Below are positions 46,229 to 55,895 of a stretch of DNA of 64,000 nucleotides, piece by piece. Under the pieces are notes generated by a model. The model worked only from the letters and a program-made list of their open reading frames with translations, ran no database searches and had not been told where the DNA came from. Numbering within the stretch: position 1 is the first letter of the stretch; each line of letters opens with the position of its first letter. Position numbers and translations under genes: made by a program. Source of the stretch: an uncultured Draconibacterium sp. (GTDB lineage: Bacteria; Bacteroidota; Bacteroidia; Bacteroidales; Prolixibacteraceae); assembly GCF_963676735.1 (NCBI RefSeq), contig NZ_OY781464.1, positions 3,133,001 through 3,197,000 on the forward strand, written 5' to 3'.

Positions 46229-47674
46229 TTAAGGTTGTGAACAAGCTTTTGCAACAAGTTGGTTAAGGTATTTCTCCAGCATGGTGTAACCATCTTCAGC
46301 AAGTTTGTTTCTATCATTTGCATTTTTAGGATTTAATCCATTCTCTTTCTCCCATTTGTCGGGCATCCCGTCATGATCAGAGTCTTTAGGAGGAGTTGTG
46401 CTTTTTAGCTCAGGCCAGCCACCTACATCCTTTTGCGAATCAATAATTCCACATTTTTTGGATTTATCAGCAACCTTATAAAAATCTTCATAGCAACCTT
46501 CAAAATTAGCTTTCCCGGTACGTACTTCCTCAATAATACGAAGATCAACAGCATCTCTTTTGGGCAAGCTGGCTCCTGCATGCTCAAGAACCGAATTATA
46601 AGCTTCTTCGGCAGTTTGTTGGTTGATTGCCATGGCAGGCCAAGGGGTCTCAAGTTTTAAACCCGGAATAGCTTTAAAATTTTCAGGATTATGTTTTTGT
46701 ACACCTTTGATAGCCGTTAATGCTGGAACAACTCCTTTCCAGTTATCGTCGCTTACTTCCGGGCTACCTTCCATTACATTATCAGTAATATACCACTTGC
46801 CATAATCATTATCTCCGTTGCGCGACCACGGTGCTGCAAGTTGATGGGACATTCTGCCGGGTTGAGTTGCAGGTCCCGGTTTATAGTAATTGGCCACCAT
46901 ATTCACATTGGAGAAATTGAATTTATCATTTCCTTTTTGTTGTGATTCAGCACCGTATGTTGATTCAAATCCCCAATTGTATACTACATTGTTACGATAA
47001 TCTGTGTTTCCACATCCTGAGGCGAAACGTATATTCCGATTGGAATTATTGGCGATTAAGTTGTGGTGATAAGTGCTAAAGTTAGATCCCCAGATACCTC
47101 CAAATCCATGGTTGCCTTTTGTGGGGTGGTTCGAATTGAACATACTTTCCGCAATCATACACCATTGTACCGTTGTATATTCTCCATGATAAATCGACAT
47201 AACTTCGTCGACACTCCAACTTGCAGAAACATGATCTAAAATTAGGTTCTTCACATACCTGCTTGAAACGGCATCGGCATCCTTAAGCGCTTCGTCGCCA
47301 AATCTTACTCTGATATAACGGATAATCACTTCATCGGCATTAATCATTAGTGGATATCTCTTAATGCAAATTCCACCTCCCGGAGCAGTTTGCCCAGCAA
47401 TAGTTATGTACGGGTTATTTATTCGTAAGTCACTTTTAAGATCAATGGTTCCGGAAACACGAAATACAACTGTTCTTGCGCCTTCGGCTTCTACGGCTGC
47501 GCGCAGACTGCCTTCGCCTGAATCGTTAAGGTTGGTAACTTCGTATACGTCGCCACCTCGTCCTCCAACGGTATACTTTCCATACCCTTCGGCGCTAGGA
47601 AAAGCCAATTGTTGCGACCACGAGAATGAGAAAAACAGTAATAACGATAGTGTAGTGAGAATATATTTTTTCAT
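46229..47674 (-). CDS. PL1 pectate lyase (copy 1)
   Basis: I use the ATG at 47674 (481 residues; signal peptide MKKYILTTLSLLLFFSFSWSQ); the in-frame ATG at 47698 lies within the likely promoter. The parallel beta-helix pectate lyase begins QQLAFPSAEGYGKYTVGGRGGD and has the PL1 motif ILDHVSASWSVDE, then SNRNIRFASGCGN. The Arg positions correspond to the catalytic Arg region, although the usual RNPR reads RNIR here. The C-terminus carries a thrombospondin-3/EF-hand-like calcium segment (DSDHDGMPDKWEKENGL) and a helical tail (YTMLEKYLNQL). It cleaves polygalacturonate by calcium-assisted beta-elimination. It starts after the largest internal gap of the run, 129 bp, which holds a candidate promoter and 11-bp repeats. 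Confidence 0.92.
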   Translation of the reverse strand: MKKYILTTLSLLLFFSFSWSQQLAFPSAEGYGKYTVGGRGGDVYEVTNLNDSGEGSLRAAVEAEGARTVVFRVSGTIDLKSDLRINNPYITIAGQTAPGGGICIKRYPLMINADEVIIRYIRVRFGDEALKDADAVSSRYVKNLILDHVSASWSVDEVMSIYHGEYTTVQWCMIAESMFNSNHPTKGNHGFGGIWGSNFSTYHHNLIANNSNRNIRFASGCGNTDYRNNVVYNWGFESTYGAESQQKGNDKFNFSNVNMVANYYKPGPATQPGRMSHQLAAPWSRNGDNDYGKWYITDNVMEGSPEVSDDNWKGVVPALTAIKGVQKHNPENFKAIPGLKLETPWPAMAINQQTAEEAYNSVLEHAGASLPKRDAVDLRIIEEVRTGKANFEGCYEDFYKVADKSKKCGIIDSQKDVGGWPELKSTTPPKDSDHDGMPDKWEKENGLNPKNANDRNKLAEDGYTMLEKYLNQLVAKACSQP

Positions 47675-47695
47675 TTTGTTAGAATTTATTTTAAG

Positions 47696-47741
47696 CAAAG
47701 AAAAAGCTAGAATCTGGAATCAAATTGGAAAAAACATGGGA
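47696..47741 (-). promoter_or_regulatory. Internal promoter with 11-bp direct repeats (candidate OmpR-type response-regulator site)
   Basis: On the minus strand the units TTCCAATTTGA and TTCCAGATTCT (47720-47730 and 47709-47719) repeat with an exact 11-base period, with a weaker third unit at 47731-47741. They are followed, at the same distance as in the copy at 61548-61604, by the -7-like element TTTCTTTG (47696-47703). The PL1 start is 22 bp further on. Confidence 0.55.
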
Positions 47742-47803
47742 CTTGTACTCATTTTTTTCACCTTTCATATTTAATCCATCAGATTCAATGACATAAAAAT
47801 GTA

Positions 47804-49288
47804 TTATTTAATTTTGACGACCACCCGCTGATATCTGGTTAATTGAGGTGATCCCGAATCTGTCACCTCACAAATGATATGAATGGTTTCGTTCTTGGCT
47901 GCATCGTTAGGTACCTCAAATGAAGCATCTTTTTTTGTGGGATTTTTAATCTCAATACTTCCCTTGTAAGTGTCAACTTCGGTATATTGCCACCAGCGAA
48001 TATTCAAATTGTCACCGTCAGGATCGCTTGTCCCTTTTGCACTCAATTGTATGGTCTCACCCGGTTTTGCTTTTAGGTCGATGGCATGATTTAGTTTTAC
48101 CACCGGGGGGTGGTTGGCGTTTTCGTAGGATTCGACACACCAGTCTGCTCGGGCCGCGAAGTCGTTTTGAAGCGCTGGTGTCCATCGCCACATGGGTTTA
48201 AAATACGCACGGTATTCCGGATGCGTGAAAGAGGTCATATGTTGGCGTGTGCCCTCTCTGCCCCAAGCGTTTTTTGTGTACCATCGCCCTTCGGGATAGG
48301 TATATCCTTCAACGGGTACCGGATCGAGCCAGGTATTTTCACGCACCCATACAAAACGGCCGCCCCAGCCGCCCCAGTCTGGCGACTCCATGTTCCGCAA
48401 GCCGGTTGCAATGTTGTGAAAAAATGCGGGCGAGTCGCCTTCCGAAAGGAAATCTCCTTCGTAGTACTCGAAGTTGTTTCGCTCTGAGGTTTTTTTGTGT
48501 GCCGGATAGATTGAACAGAGTGGACCATGGTTTCCCATGATATTTTCTTTCATCCACGCTGCCTCGTAGTATACCTGCATTTCTTTGGGTTGAATTTGTT
48601 TCCAACGGTAAGCAACTGCCTCAAACTGGTCTGAAATTATTGTGGGAATGTTGTACTTGCCCCAGTGCGGCCGAATGTATTCCTGGTAAGTTGCATCTTG
48701 CTCCCAAATAAAAAAGAAACGGCACTTTGCTGCAACTTCCTCCATTCGCTCTGGGTGATTCTCTTCGATTGTTTTTAACGCGCGTGCGATGGTGTTCATT
48801 CCTCCCCAGGCCTGCAACCAAACGGGGCGATCATCCGATTTATCAAGTAAAATTTTCACAATCAATTCTGATCCAGCTGTTATTTCTTCCATCTCTCCCT
48901 CTGTTTTTACATTGCCCACGGCCGTGCGTGAACGAAGATATTCGGGGCTAGGATATCGTGAATCGTGCTTTAACAGATTTTGGTAAACCTGCTCGTAGGC
49001 ATCCAGGTCGGGGTTAACCCAATCATTTCCTGCCCAATGACCATGACTCTCTGAATGATATTGCGAAGATGACAACACAATGGCTTCCACATCGCATTCG
49101 TTTGTATAAAGCAGAAATCGAATCATCGAGGCCTGGTCGTCTATCTCACCGTCCGATGTTACAATCACCCGGGGTTTATCGTTATTGCTGAGTTTGTTTT
49201 CCTTGCTAAAACCGGGAAATGATGTTGTAATCAGGATTACAAACAAAAAATAAAGTTTAGCTCTGATTGTGGTGTTTTTATGTTTCAT
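47804..49288 (-). CDS. Sde182/DUF1593 nucleoside-hydrolase-like secreted protein, copy C
   Basis: A 494-residue exported protein (hydrophobic segment near residues 11-28, LYFLFVILITTSFPGFS). The metal-loop motif is TSDGEIDDQASMIRFLLY, followed by SSSQYHSE and AGNDW. VWLQAWGGMNTIARALKTIEE, GDFLSEGDSPAFFHNI and GGWGGRFVWVRENTWLDPVP are shared with copy D. The Ig-like C-terminus has GTSDPDGDNLNIRWWQYTEVDTY. C and D are each other's closest relatives in the window and arose by recent duplication together with their PL1 partners. Function unknown. Confidence 0.85.
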   Translation of the reverse strand: MKHKNTTIRAKLYFLFVILITTSFPGFSKENKLSNNDKPRVIVTSDGEIDDQASMIRFLLYTNECDVEAIVLSSSQYHSESHGHWAGNDWVNPDLDAYEQVYQNLLKHDSRYPSPEYLRSRTAVGNVKTEGEMEEITAGSELIVKILLDKSDDRPVWLQAWGGMNTIARALKTIEENHPERMEEVAAKCRFFFIWEQDATYQEYIRPHWGKYNIPTIISDQFEAVAYRWKQIQPKEMQVYYEAAWMKENIMGNHGPLCSIYPAHKKTSERNNFEYYEGDFLSEGDSPAFFHNIATGLRNMESPDWGGWGGRFVWVRENTWLDPVPVEGYTYPEGRWYTKNAWGREGTRQHMTSFTHPEYRAYFKPMWRWTPALQNDFAARADWCVESYENANHPPVVKLNHAIDLKAKPGETIQLSAKGTSDPDGDNLNIRWWQYTEVDTYKGSIEIKNPTKKDASFEVPNDAAKNETIHIICEVTDSGSPQLTRYQRVVVKIK

Positions 49289-49342
49289 CGTTTTTAAGGA
49301 TTTAATTTGTTTTAGAATAATGATGATATTAATCTTCTCACA

Positions 49343-50704
49343 TTATTTTATACCATTTAAATATTTTTCTAACATGGTGTAACCATTTGATCCCACCTTA
49401 TTTCTATCGTCGGCATTATTAGGATTAAGTCCATTTTTCTTTTCCCATACGTCAGGCATTCCGTCATGATCGGTATCCGTTGGAGCAGGTAAACTTTTTA
49501 ATTCAGGCCAACCACCTACATCTTTTTGTGAATCAATTATGCCAGTAACTTTTGATTCATCGGGTACGTTTTTCTTTGTTTTGTATATGCCTTCGAAATT
49601 TGCTTTGCCTGTTCGTGCTTCTTCAATAATGCGTGCATCAACTGCATCGCGTTTAGGTAAAGATGCTCCCACATGATCAAGAACCGATTTAAAGGCTTCT
49701 TCTGCCGTTTGCTGATTAATTGGCATAGCATCCCAGGCTTGATCGAGTTTAATATAATTGTTGCCGCGAACTCCACTCCAATTGTCGTTTGTAACAGAAG
49801 GGCTGCCCTCAATTACATTGTCAGCAATATACCAGCTACCCATATCGTTGTCATCGCGTTTTGAAGGATCGGCTAATTCGGACTTCTTAGCAGGATCTGT
49901 TGCAGGTCCTGGCTTATAATAGTTAGATACCATATTGATTGTAGAGAAAGTAAATTTATCACTCCCTTTTTGTTTTGCTTCTCCACCATAACAGCTTCGA
50001 TATCCCCAGTTGTAAAGCACGTTATTTCGATAATCTGTATTTCCACAACCTGATGCAAAACGAGGATTGCGGCTTGAATGATGTGCGAGCAGGTTGTGGT
50101 GATAGGAACTGTAGTTACTTCCCCATATTCCTCCAAATCCATGTGAGCCTTTTTTATGATTAGATCCGCTCAAACTTTCTGCAACAATACACCACTGCAC
50201 AGTAATGCTGTCGCACTGATAAATAGACATACATTCATCAATACTCCAGCTGGCAGAAACATGATCGATAATGATATGTTTCTTATATCTACATGAAACA
50301 GCGTCATAGTCGTTACCAGAAACATCCCCGGGTCTTACCCTGATATATCTAATAATTACCTGATCAGCATCAATCGTTAGCGGATGATTTTTGAGGCATA
50401 TCCCATCGCCTGGTGCTGTTTGACCGGCAATCGTGATGTAAGGATTTTTTATCCGAATAGGACTTTCGAGTTCAATGTTTCCAGAAACACGAAATACAAC
50501 CGTTCTCGGTCCTTCTGTTTCTACTGCTGCTCGCAGGCTACCTTCGCCGGAATCATTTAGATTGGTAACTTCATATACATCACCTCCACGTCCGCCAACT
50601 GTATATTTACCGTAGCCTTCGGCTGTTGGAAATGCCAATTGCTGCGCCAAGACATTTACTGTGCTTAAAGTGATGATTAAAATGATAAAATTAATTGTTT
50701 TCAT
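49343..50704 (-). CDS. PL1 pectate lyase (copy 2)
   Basis: A 453-residue secreted beta-helix lyase (signal peptide to VNVLAQ). It has AFPTAEGYGKYTVGGRGGD, IIDHVSASWSIDE, SSRNPRFASGCGN with the catalytic-type RNPR, and the calcium-binding tail TDHDGMPDVWEKKNGLNPNN. It differs from copy 1 mainly in the loops after the helix (shorter by about 30 residues), which should change subsite binding. The order DUF1593 copy C, then PL1 copy 1, with PL1 copy 2 just upstream, shows the alternating duplication of this block. Confidence 0.93.
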   Translation of the reverse strand: MKTINFIILIITLSTVNVLAQQLAFPTAEGYGKYTVGGRGGDVYEVTNLNDSGEGSLRAAVETEGPRTVVFRVSGNIELESPIRIKNPYITIAGQTAPGDGICLKNHPLTIDADQVIIRYIRVRPGDVSGNDYDAVSCRYKKHIIIDHVSASWSIDECMSIYQCDSITVQWCIVAESLSGSNHKKGSHGFGGIWGSNYSSYHHNLLAHHSSRNPRFASGCGNTDYRNNVLYNWGYRSCYGGEAKQKGSDKFTFSTINMVSNYYKPGPATDPAKKSELADPSKRDDNDMGSWYIADNVIEGSPSVTNDNWSGVRGNNYIKLDQAWDAMPINQQTAEEAFKSVLDHVGASLPKRDAVDARIIEEARTGKANFEGIYKTKKNVPDESKVTGIIDSQKDVGGWPELKSLPAPTDTDHDGMPDVWEKKNGLNPNNADDRNKVGSNGYTMLEKYLNGIK

Positions 50705-50735
50705 GGCTTTATTTGTTTTTACAAATTGCTTTTCC

Positions 50736-52202
50736 TTAGTTTTCTATTTGCAGCACAAGAACCGCATCTTCCCACCTTGATGGTGGAGCTACAACACGCG
50801 ATTCATTTTGCTTAAAATTTTCTGCTTGTTTTGTTTGTCCGGTGCGGGGGTAAAACCAATAGGCGTCAGCCTCTTTATCCAAAATATTCTTTACCCGGGT
50901 ATAGGAGTTGTTCGAAAAATACACCAAAGCTTTATCACCTGATTTTGTTGATACAGCTGTTTTTAGGTTTTCGCCCTTACCCGTTCCTGAAATTACATCT
51001 CCAGTAGGAATCCACTCATGCCAGTTGTTTTCTATTAGGAATTTTTTTGCTATGCTTGCTACCTGTCGTGCTCCCGGGAAATCGAGTGCCTGCTGCCATG
51101 TGTATCCACAATTATAATCACCTTCGTTGCCACGCATTGCCCAGATAGGTCCTGCCCCATAAGTATGCCCTGCACTACCTGCAAAAAAAGTATGGTAAAA
51201 CTGACGGCGAACCCTTAACGGTGTTACCCAACCGCATTCATGGCGGTAAGTACCGTACTCGTAAGATCCTTCCAGAAAAAGGCTTGGTTTAACCGGATCG
51301 GTCAATTGGTAATTGTCTAGCATTGTTCTGTAAACATCATTTACCTCTTTCCAAACTTCAACGCCGTTGGCATCCAACCATTCATCTTCATGAAACCATT
51401 GCGAAGAACCATAAGGATAATCTCCGTTGGGGTGGTATGTGCAAAATACTTCATCCCATGCTTGATTTTTTTCATTCCATTTTGGCGATTCTCCAGTTGT
51501 TCCCTCAACAATTCCTTCAGCCATGGCTCGATATACATCGCGATAGTCGTATTCATCATATTTCTGATTCTTGTCGTAGCCTTTAAACATGGCTTTGGTA
51601 TCGCCACCAAGTACCCAAATTATATGCGGTTCGTTTGCATACCGTTCTCCTAAAAATTCACCATAGGTTTTAGCTTCCTCTGCAGTATATTCTTTTGTGC
51701 CAGTAACCAGCTGCGATGCCCAGCAAGGCAAAAGAGCCAGGTACATGTTTCGTTTCTTTACTGCTTCAACAACATAATCCACGTGGTCCCAATAGTCGTT
51801 AGGAGCAATGGAGCTTCCACCTTCAGCAGTTAATGGCTCTGATGTGTTAGGGGATTTTTCATCACCAGTAAAAGGGCTATGTCCGTATGCATTTGGTGCG
51901 TTATCCGGGCTTCTTTTCATTCCTCCTCCGTGTGGCGACCAATGTGCAACCGACTGAATTACCGTAAAACCGAGCTCTTGTCTGTTATCCAGATACTGAT
52001 CCACTTCTTCGCGGGTTAGCTGTTGAATCATTCCCCAGCCGGTGTCACCAATCCATAAAAAAGGGGTTCCATCTTCATGCTGAATGTAATGCCTGTTTTC
52101 CGATACTTCCAATTTTCCATGTGCCTGCCAGGGAACTTGAGCAAATGTGCCTGACACATGCAATAAACTAATTAACAGAATTGATAATACTTTATATTTC
52201 AT
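50736..52202 (-). CDS. GH140 apiosidase (DUF4038 family)
   Basis: A 488-residue secreted TIM-barrel glycosidase (signal peptide to GTFAQ). The DUF4038/GH140 start (HYIQHEDGTPFLWIGDTGWGM) is diagnostic. The two acidic residues expected for catalysis are at Asp201 (WVLGGD) and Glu311 (FLEGSYEYG), comparable in spacing to those reported for the Bacteroides thetaiotaomicron enzyme BT1012. A short C-terminal beta-domain follows. GH140 enzymes cut the apiose-galacturonan bond of RG-II. This matters for the window because region 4 encodes what looks like a D-apiose catabolic pathway. It lies 31 bp before PL1 copy 2 and 57 bp after the GDSL esterase, in one transcription unit. Confidence 0.85.
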   Translation of the reverse strand: MKYKVLSILLISLLHVSGTFAQVPWQAHGKLEVSENRHYIQHEDGTPFLWIGDTGWGMIQQLTREEVDQYLDNRQELGFTVIQSVAHWSPHGGGMKRSPDNAPNAYGHSPFTGDEKSPNTSEPLTAEGGSSIAPNDYWDHVDYVVEAVKKRNMYLALLPCWASQLVTGTKEYTAEEAKTYGEFLGERYANEPHIIWVLGGDTKAMFKGYDKNQKYDEYDYRDVYRAMAEGIVEGTTGESPKWNEKNQAWDEVFCTYHPNGDYPYGSSQWFHEDEWLDANGVEVWKEVNDVYRTMLDNYQLTDPVKPSLFLEGSYEYGTYRHECGWVTPLRVRRQFYHTFFAGSAGHTYGAGPIWAMRGNEGDYNCGYTWQQALDFPGARQVASIAKKFLIENNWHEWIPTGDVISGTGKGENLKTAVSTKSGDKALVYFSNNSYTRVKNILDKEADAYWFYPRTGQTKQAENFKQNESRVVAPPSRWEDAVLVLQIEN

Positions 52203-52259
52203 AACTTAATTTTTGTTCGAATTAAATTTGTTCTATTTCCCTTCAACTTATATTTAACC

Positions 52260-53042
52260 CTATAAAACCTTTACTAGTTCCGTATAAAACCGGGTTGCCA
52301 TTTTTGCATTTCCTTTATCATTTGGATGGTACTTGTCGTAGTCAACCCCGGGATATCTTTTCCCAAGCATATCGCCGCCTTCATAAGGAGGATTTGCATT
52401 TGGATTAGGTAATATATCGGTATAGTCGAGACCTGCACCATTTTCCATATCAACCAAAATGATATCGATTTTATCTCCTGTTCTGGATTTGACTATATTC
52501 TCCACCCCTTTATTAAATTTTGTGGTAGGAGCCCGGTCCTCCCCAATAAATCTGTTTATGATTAAGCAAAGAAAAACGGTGATGTGATGATCATTTCGTT
52601 CTGAATATTCATTAATCCCATCAAGCATTTTTCGCACCTGTTCCGGTTTTTCTTCCCAATCCTTTCCATTGGTTCCAACATGAATTAGCAAAATATCAGG
52701 TGAATAAACCTGTAGTGCCGTATCAAGCTTTTTTGCAATGTCCGGAATCTTCCAGCCAGGGTAAGCTTCATTATTCCAGTCAAACCAATCTTTATGATCT
52801 TTAGGCCTGATTCCATGTTTTTGTGAACCTACAAAATCGACAAGATACCCTGCCTTCGTCAGCATCTCGTATAGGGGCTTCCGGTATCCTGTTCTATCTT
52901 CCAATGCAGGGAACCCATAATGTTCGCCAGCAGTTATTGAGTTACCAACCGGCATTATTCTAATTGTGTCGCCAGCCTTAGCTGAAGCCACTATAAGAAG
53001 AGTGAATATTATTGAGAACAGCGTTTTTTGCATTTTCAACAT
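52260..53042 (-). CDS. SGNH/GDSL esterase (rhamnogalacturonan acetylesterase-like)
   Basis: I choose the ATG at 53042 (260 residues; MLKMQKTLFSIIFTLLIVASAKA signal peptide); 53033 is also possible, and 53069 would overlap the upstream gene. Blocks of the SGNH family are present: MPVGNSITAGEH (Ser35 nucleophile, with N where GDSL has D), GSQKHG (block II Gly), LLIHVGTNGKDW (block III Asn) and DYDKYHPNDKGNAKMA (block V Asp and His). It should deacetylate pectin or a side chain, complementing the SASA-type esterase at 42308. Start is 10 bp after the DUF1593 copy D stop. Confidence 0.85.
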   Translation of the reverse strand: MLKMQKTLFSIIFTLLIVASAKAGDTIRIMPVGNSITAGEHYGFPALEDRTGYRKPLYEMLTKAGYLVDFVGSQKHGIRPKDHKDWFDWNNEAYPGWKIPDIAKKLDTALQVYSPDILLIHVGTNGKDWEEKPEQVRKMLDGINEYSERNDHHITVFLCLIINRFIGEDRAPTTKFNKGVENIVKSRTGDKIDIILVDMENGAGLDYTDILPNPNANPPYEGGDMLGKRYPGVDYDKYHPNDKGNAKMATRFYTELVKVL

Positions 53043-53052
53043 TATAATAGTT

Positions 53053-54522
53053 CTATTCCCCGACTTCAATTATAACTCGCTGATACCTTGTAAGCTGAGG
53101 CGTCCCATTGTCGGTAACCTCACAAATAATATGAATAGTGTTACCCGATCTTGCATCTTCTGGCACAAGCACAGATACTTCTGAAGTAATTGAGTTTTCA
53201 ATTTCCACGATTCCGTTGTAACTATCTGCCTCATCGTATTGCCACCAATTAAAATTGAGTTCATCACTGTCAGGATCGGATGTACCTTTGGCGCTTAACT
53301 TTACGGTAGCACCAGGTTTGGCTGTTAAATCAAGCTCATGGTTTATTTTTACAACAGGTGGATGATTCGCTTCTTCATACGTTTTAACACACCAGTCGGC
53401 CCGTGCAGCAAAATCGTTTTGTATATCATCCAGCCATCGTGTTAGTGGATTAAAATATTCATTCATTTGTTCCTGGTTTTCAGGATAGGTATCACGCATG
53501 TACATTCTGCCCCAGGCACTTCTGGTGTACCATCTTCCTTCGGGGTATTCGTAGCCTTCGAAAGGAACCGGGTCGAGCCAGGTATTTTCTCTAACATTCA
53601 CAAAACGACCTCCCCAACCCCCAAAGTTTGGCGATTCCATATTTCTTAAACCTGTAGGAATAGTGTGTAAAAAAGCTGGTGAATCTCCTTCAGACCTGAA
53701 CGAGCCTTTCTGTTTCGGACTTCCTGCCCTCCACCCTTCGTTGTCGTCGCCACCTTTGTAGGCTTCGTACTTCGAGCAAAGGGCTCCATGGTCGCTCAGA
53801 ATATTCGACTTCATCCATTCGGTTGTAAAATAACCGATTTTCTTCTCTGGAATAATTTCATCCCACTGGTATGCAATTGCCCAAAACTGGTCGCAAATTA
53901 TTGCCTGAATATTGTATTTTCCCCAGTGCGGACGGATGTATTTTTGAAAAGTATTATCCTGTTCCCAGATAAAAAACAAACGGACTTTTTTCGCTACATA
54001 TTCCATTTTATCCGGATGTTCTTCCTCAATGGTTTTAAGAGCGCGGGCAATGGTGCCGGTTCCTCCCCATGCCTGAAGCCACACCGGCCTATTATCCGAT
54101 TCGTCGAGTAAAACTTCTACAATACGTTGCGAACCCGGTGTTATGGAATCCATTTCACCTTCGGCAGCAATGTTACCAAGCAAGGTTATTGATTTAAGAT
54201 ACTCGGGAGAAGGATACCCCTTGTCGTGTAAAATTAAATTTGGATATACTTCCGCGTATGCTTCAAGATAGGGTTCGGCCCAATCGTCGCCAGCCCATCT
54301 GTGACCTTTCCAGTGGTATTGCGAACTTGATGAAATTATTCCCTCCACATCCCATTCATTTGCATACAATAAAAACCTGACAAGGGAACATTCGTCGTCA
54401 ATTTCTCCATCAGACGTTACTATTACCCTTGGTTTTTCATTCTGACTTTTTACCTCTACCTCCGCCTTGCAGGAAGCGAAAAATGCAAATAGCATTACAA
54501 CTAAAATTATCCTTGAATTCAT
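53053..54522 (-). CDS. Sde182/DUF1593 nucleoside-hydrolase-like lipoprotein, copy D
   Basis: A 489-residue lipoprotein with lipobox FFASC (Cys18), so unlike copy C it should be anchored in a membrane. The acidic loop is TSDGEIDDECSLVRFLLY, followed by SSSQYHWK and AGDDW. VWLQAWGGTGTIARALKTIEEEHPD and GGWGGRFVNVRENTWLDPVPFEGYEYPEGRW are nearly the same as in copy C. The Ig-like C-terminus reads GTSDPDSDELNFNWWQYDEADSY. It is paired with the lipoprotein PL1 at 54548, 25 bp upstream. Confidence 0.85.
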   Translation of the reverse strand: MNSRIILVVMLFAFFASCKAEVEVKSQNEKPRVIVTSDGEIDDECSLVRFLLYANEWDVEGIISSSSQYHWKGHRWAGDDWAEPYLEAYAEVYPNLILHDKGYPSPEYLKSITLLGNIAAEGEMDSITPGSQRIVEVLLDESDNRPVWLQAWGGTGTIARALKTIEEEHPDKMEYVAKKVRLFFIWEQDNTFQKYIRPHWGKYNIQAIICDQFWAIAYQWDEIIPEKKIGYFTTEWMKSNILSDHGALCSKYEAYKGGDDNEGWRAGSPKQKGSFRSEGDSPAFLHTIPTGLRNMESPNFGGWGGRFVNVRENTWLDPVPFEGYEYPEGRWYTRSAWGRMYMRDTYPENQEQMNEYFNPLTRWLDDIQNDFAARADWCVKTYEEANHPPVVKINHELDLTAKPGATVKLSAKGTSDPDSDELNFNWWQYDEADSYNGIVEIENSITSEVSVLVPEDARSGNTIHIICEVTDNGTPQLTRYQRVIIEVGE

Positions 54523-54547
54523 CGCAATTAATATAATATGGTTTTTC

Positions 54548-55885
54548 TTATTTTATCTGATTCAAATAGTTTTCCAACATGGTGTAACCATCCTTGCCGA
54601 GTTTATTTCCATCATCAGGATTGTCAGGATCAAGCTTATTTTGCTTCTCCCATTTATCGGGTATACCGTCTTTATCGGAATCAAGCGGAGCCGGAAGTGA
54701 TTTTAATTCGGGCCAGCCACCAACATCATTTTGGCTTTTAATAATTTTACCGGTACGGTTCTTAACAGCCGTTACAATACGCTTGTCAACAGCATCGCGT
54801 TTGGGTAGGGTTGCCCCACCGCTTTCGAGTACCTGCTTATATGATGTACGTGCATCAGTTCTGGTAACTGTTCCACAATTAAAAGGTTTTGTTTGTTTGT
54901 ATGCTGCAATTTCGCTTTTACTCCAGCTATCTCTGAAACCAACTAAACTCCATTGGTCGTCAGGGCATTCACCATCGTAATAATTCCCGGCAAAATAGCT
55001 TTTATTAAAAGGCGATCCGGTTGTATATGCAATTCCATTATTTTCTGAGTCATGACCCGGAATTAGGTAATTGTTTTCATAATTCAACTTTGTAATACTT
55101 CGTTTATCGTTATTGTAACCGGCTTTTCCACCTCCCCAATTGTAAATTACATTATTGCTGAAGTCGAGTAAAAAACCTTCCGGATCTTTAACGTGTGGAT
55201 TTACATCGTAGTTTCCCGGGCGTGGATTCCGACCACGGTTGTTGGCGTACAGGTTGTAGATGTAACTGTATTTGGCACCACCTGTGCCACGTATTAACGA
55301 ACCGTATCCATGATTGTCGGGATTTAATCCTTCGGTAATAAAACACCATTGAACAGTTACTTTATTAAGGGTAGGAAATTTTGTTGAGGCTGAAAGTATT
55401 TCATCGAGGCTCCAACTTCCGGAACAATGATCCACAATAATATTCTCGCCCTCGCTAATTGAGATGGCATCTTTTCCCTGCAGGCTTCCCTGCCCATGCA
55501 TTCCATCACCAAGTCGTACGCGGATATAACGAATCACTACATCGCTGGCTGCAATACGCACCGTCTCTCCACGGATGCAAATTCCATCGCCAGGAGCTGT
55601 TTGTCCGGCAATTGTTATGTTCGGATTTTCAATATTCAGTCTCTCTTTTAGGTCGATGTTTCCTGAAACGGCGAATACGACAGTTCGGGGCCCTTCCTGT
55701 TCAACAGCCCAGCGTAAACTACCTGGGCCACTGTCGTTCAGGTTTGTTACGTATAAAACTTCTCCTCCTCGGCCTCCTTTTGCATAAGCCCCAAAACCTT
55801 CGGCTCCGGGAAATGCGAGTTGTTGTGAAGAGCAAGCTAAAACTGCTATCAATTGTACTATAATTATTAGAAATATTTTTTTCAT
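54548..55885 (-). CDS. PL1 pectate lyase lipoprotein (copy 3)
   Basis: A 445-residue beta-helix lyase with lipobox AVLAC (Cys18). It is the most divergent of the four PL1 proteins: AFPGAEGFGAYAKGGRGGE, an insertion around IVDHCSGSWSLDEILSASTKFPTLNK, the RGRNPRPGNYDVN block carrying the catalytic-type Arg, and a shortened post-helix region. The calcium tail is DSDKDGIPDKWEKQNKLDP. Divergence and membrane anchoring suggest cleavage of a different pectin substructure or processing of shorter chains at the surface. 10 bp downstream of the aldo/keto reductase gene. Confidence 0.92.
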   Translation of the reverse strand: MKKIFLIIIVQLIAVLACSSQQLAFPGAEGFGAYAKGGRGGEVLYVTNLNDSGPGSLRWAVEQEGPRTVVFAVSGNIDLKERLNIENPNITIAGQTAPGDGICIRGETVRIAASDVVIRYIRVRLGDGMHGQGSLQGKDAISISEGENIIVDHCSGSWSLDEILSASTKFPTLNKVTVQWCFITEGLNPDNHGYGSLIRGTGGAKYSYIYNLYANNRGRNPRPGNYDVNPHVKDPEGFLLDFSNNVIYNWGGGKAGYNNDKRSITKLNYENNYLIPGHDSENNGIAYTTGSPFNKSYFAGNYYDGECPDDQWSLVGFRDSWSKSEIAAYKQTKPFNCGTVTRTDARTSYKQVLESGGATLPKRDAVDKRIVTAVKNRTGKIIKSQNDVGGWPELKSLPAPLDSDKDGIPDKWEKQNKLDPDNPDDGNKLGKDGYTMLENYLNQIK

Positions 55886-55895
55886 AACATCTTAA

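Noticed and set aside
53042..53069. Longer start of the GDSL esterase at 53069
   Set aside because: It overlaps the upstream coding sequence and adds polar residues before the signal peptide.
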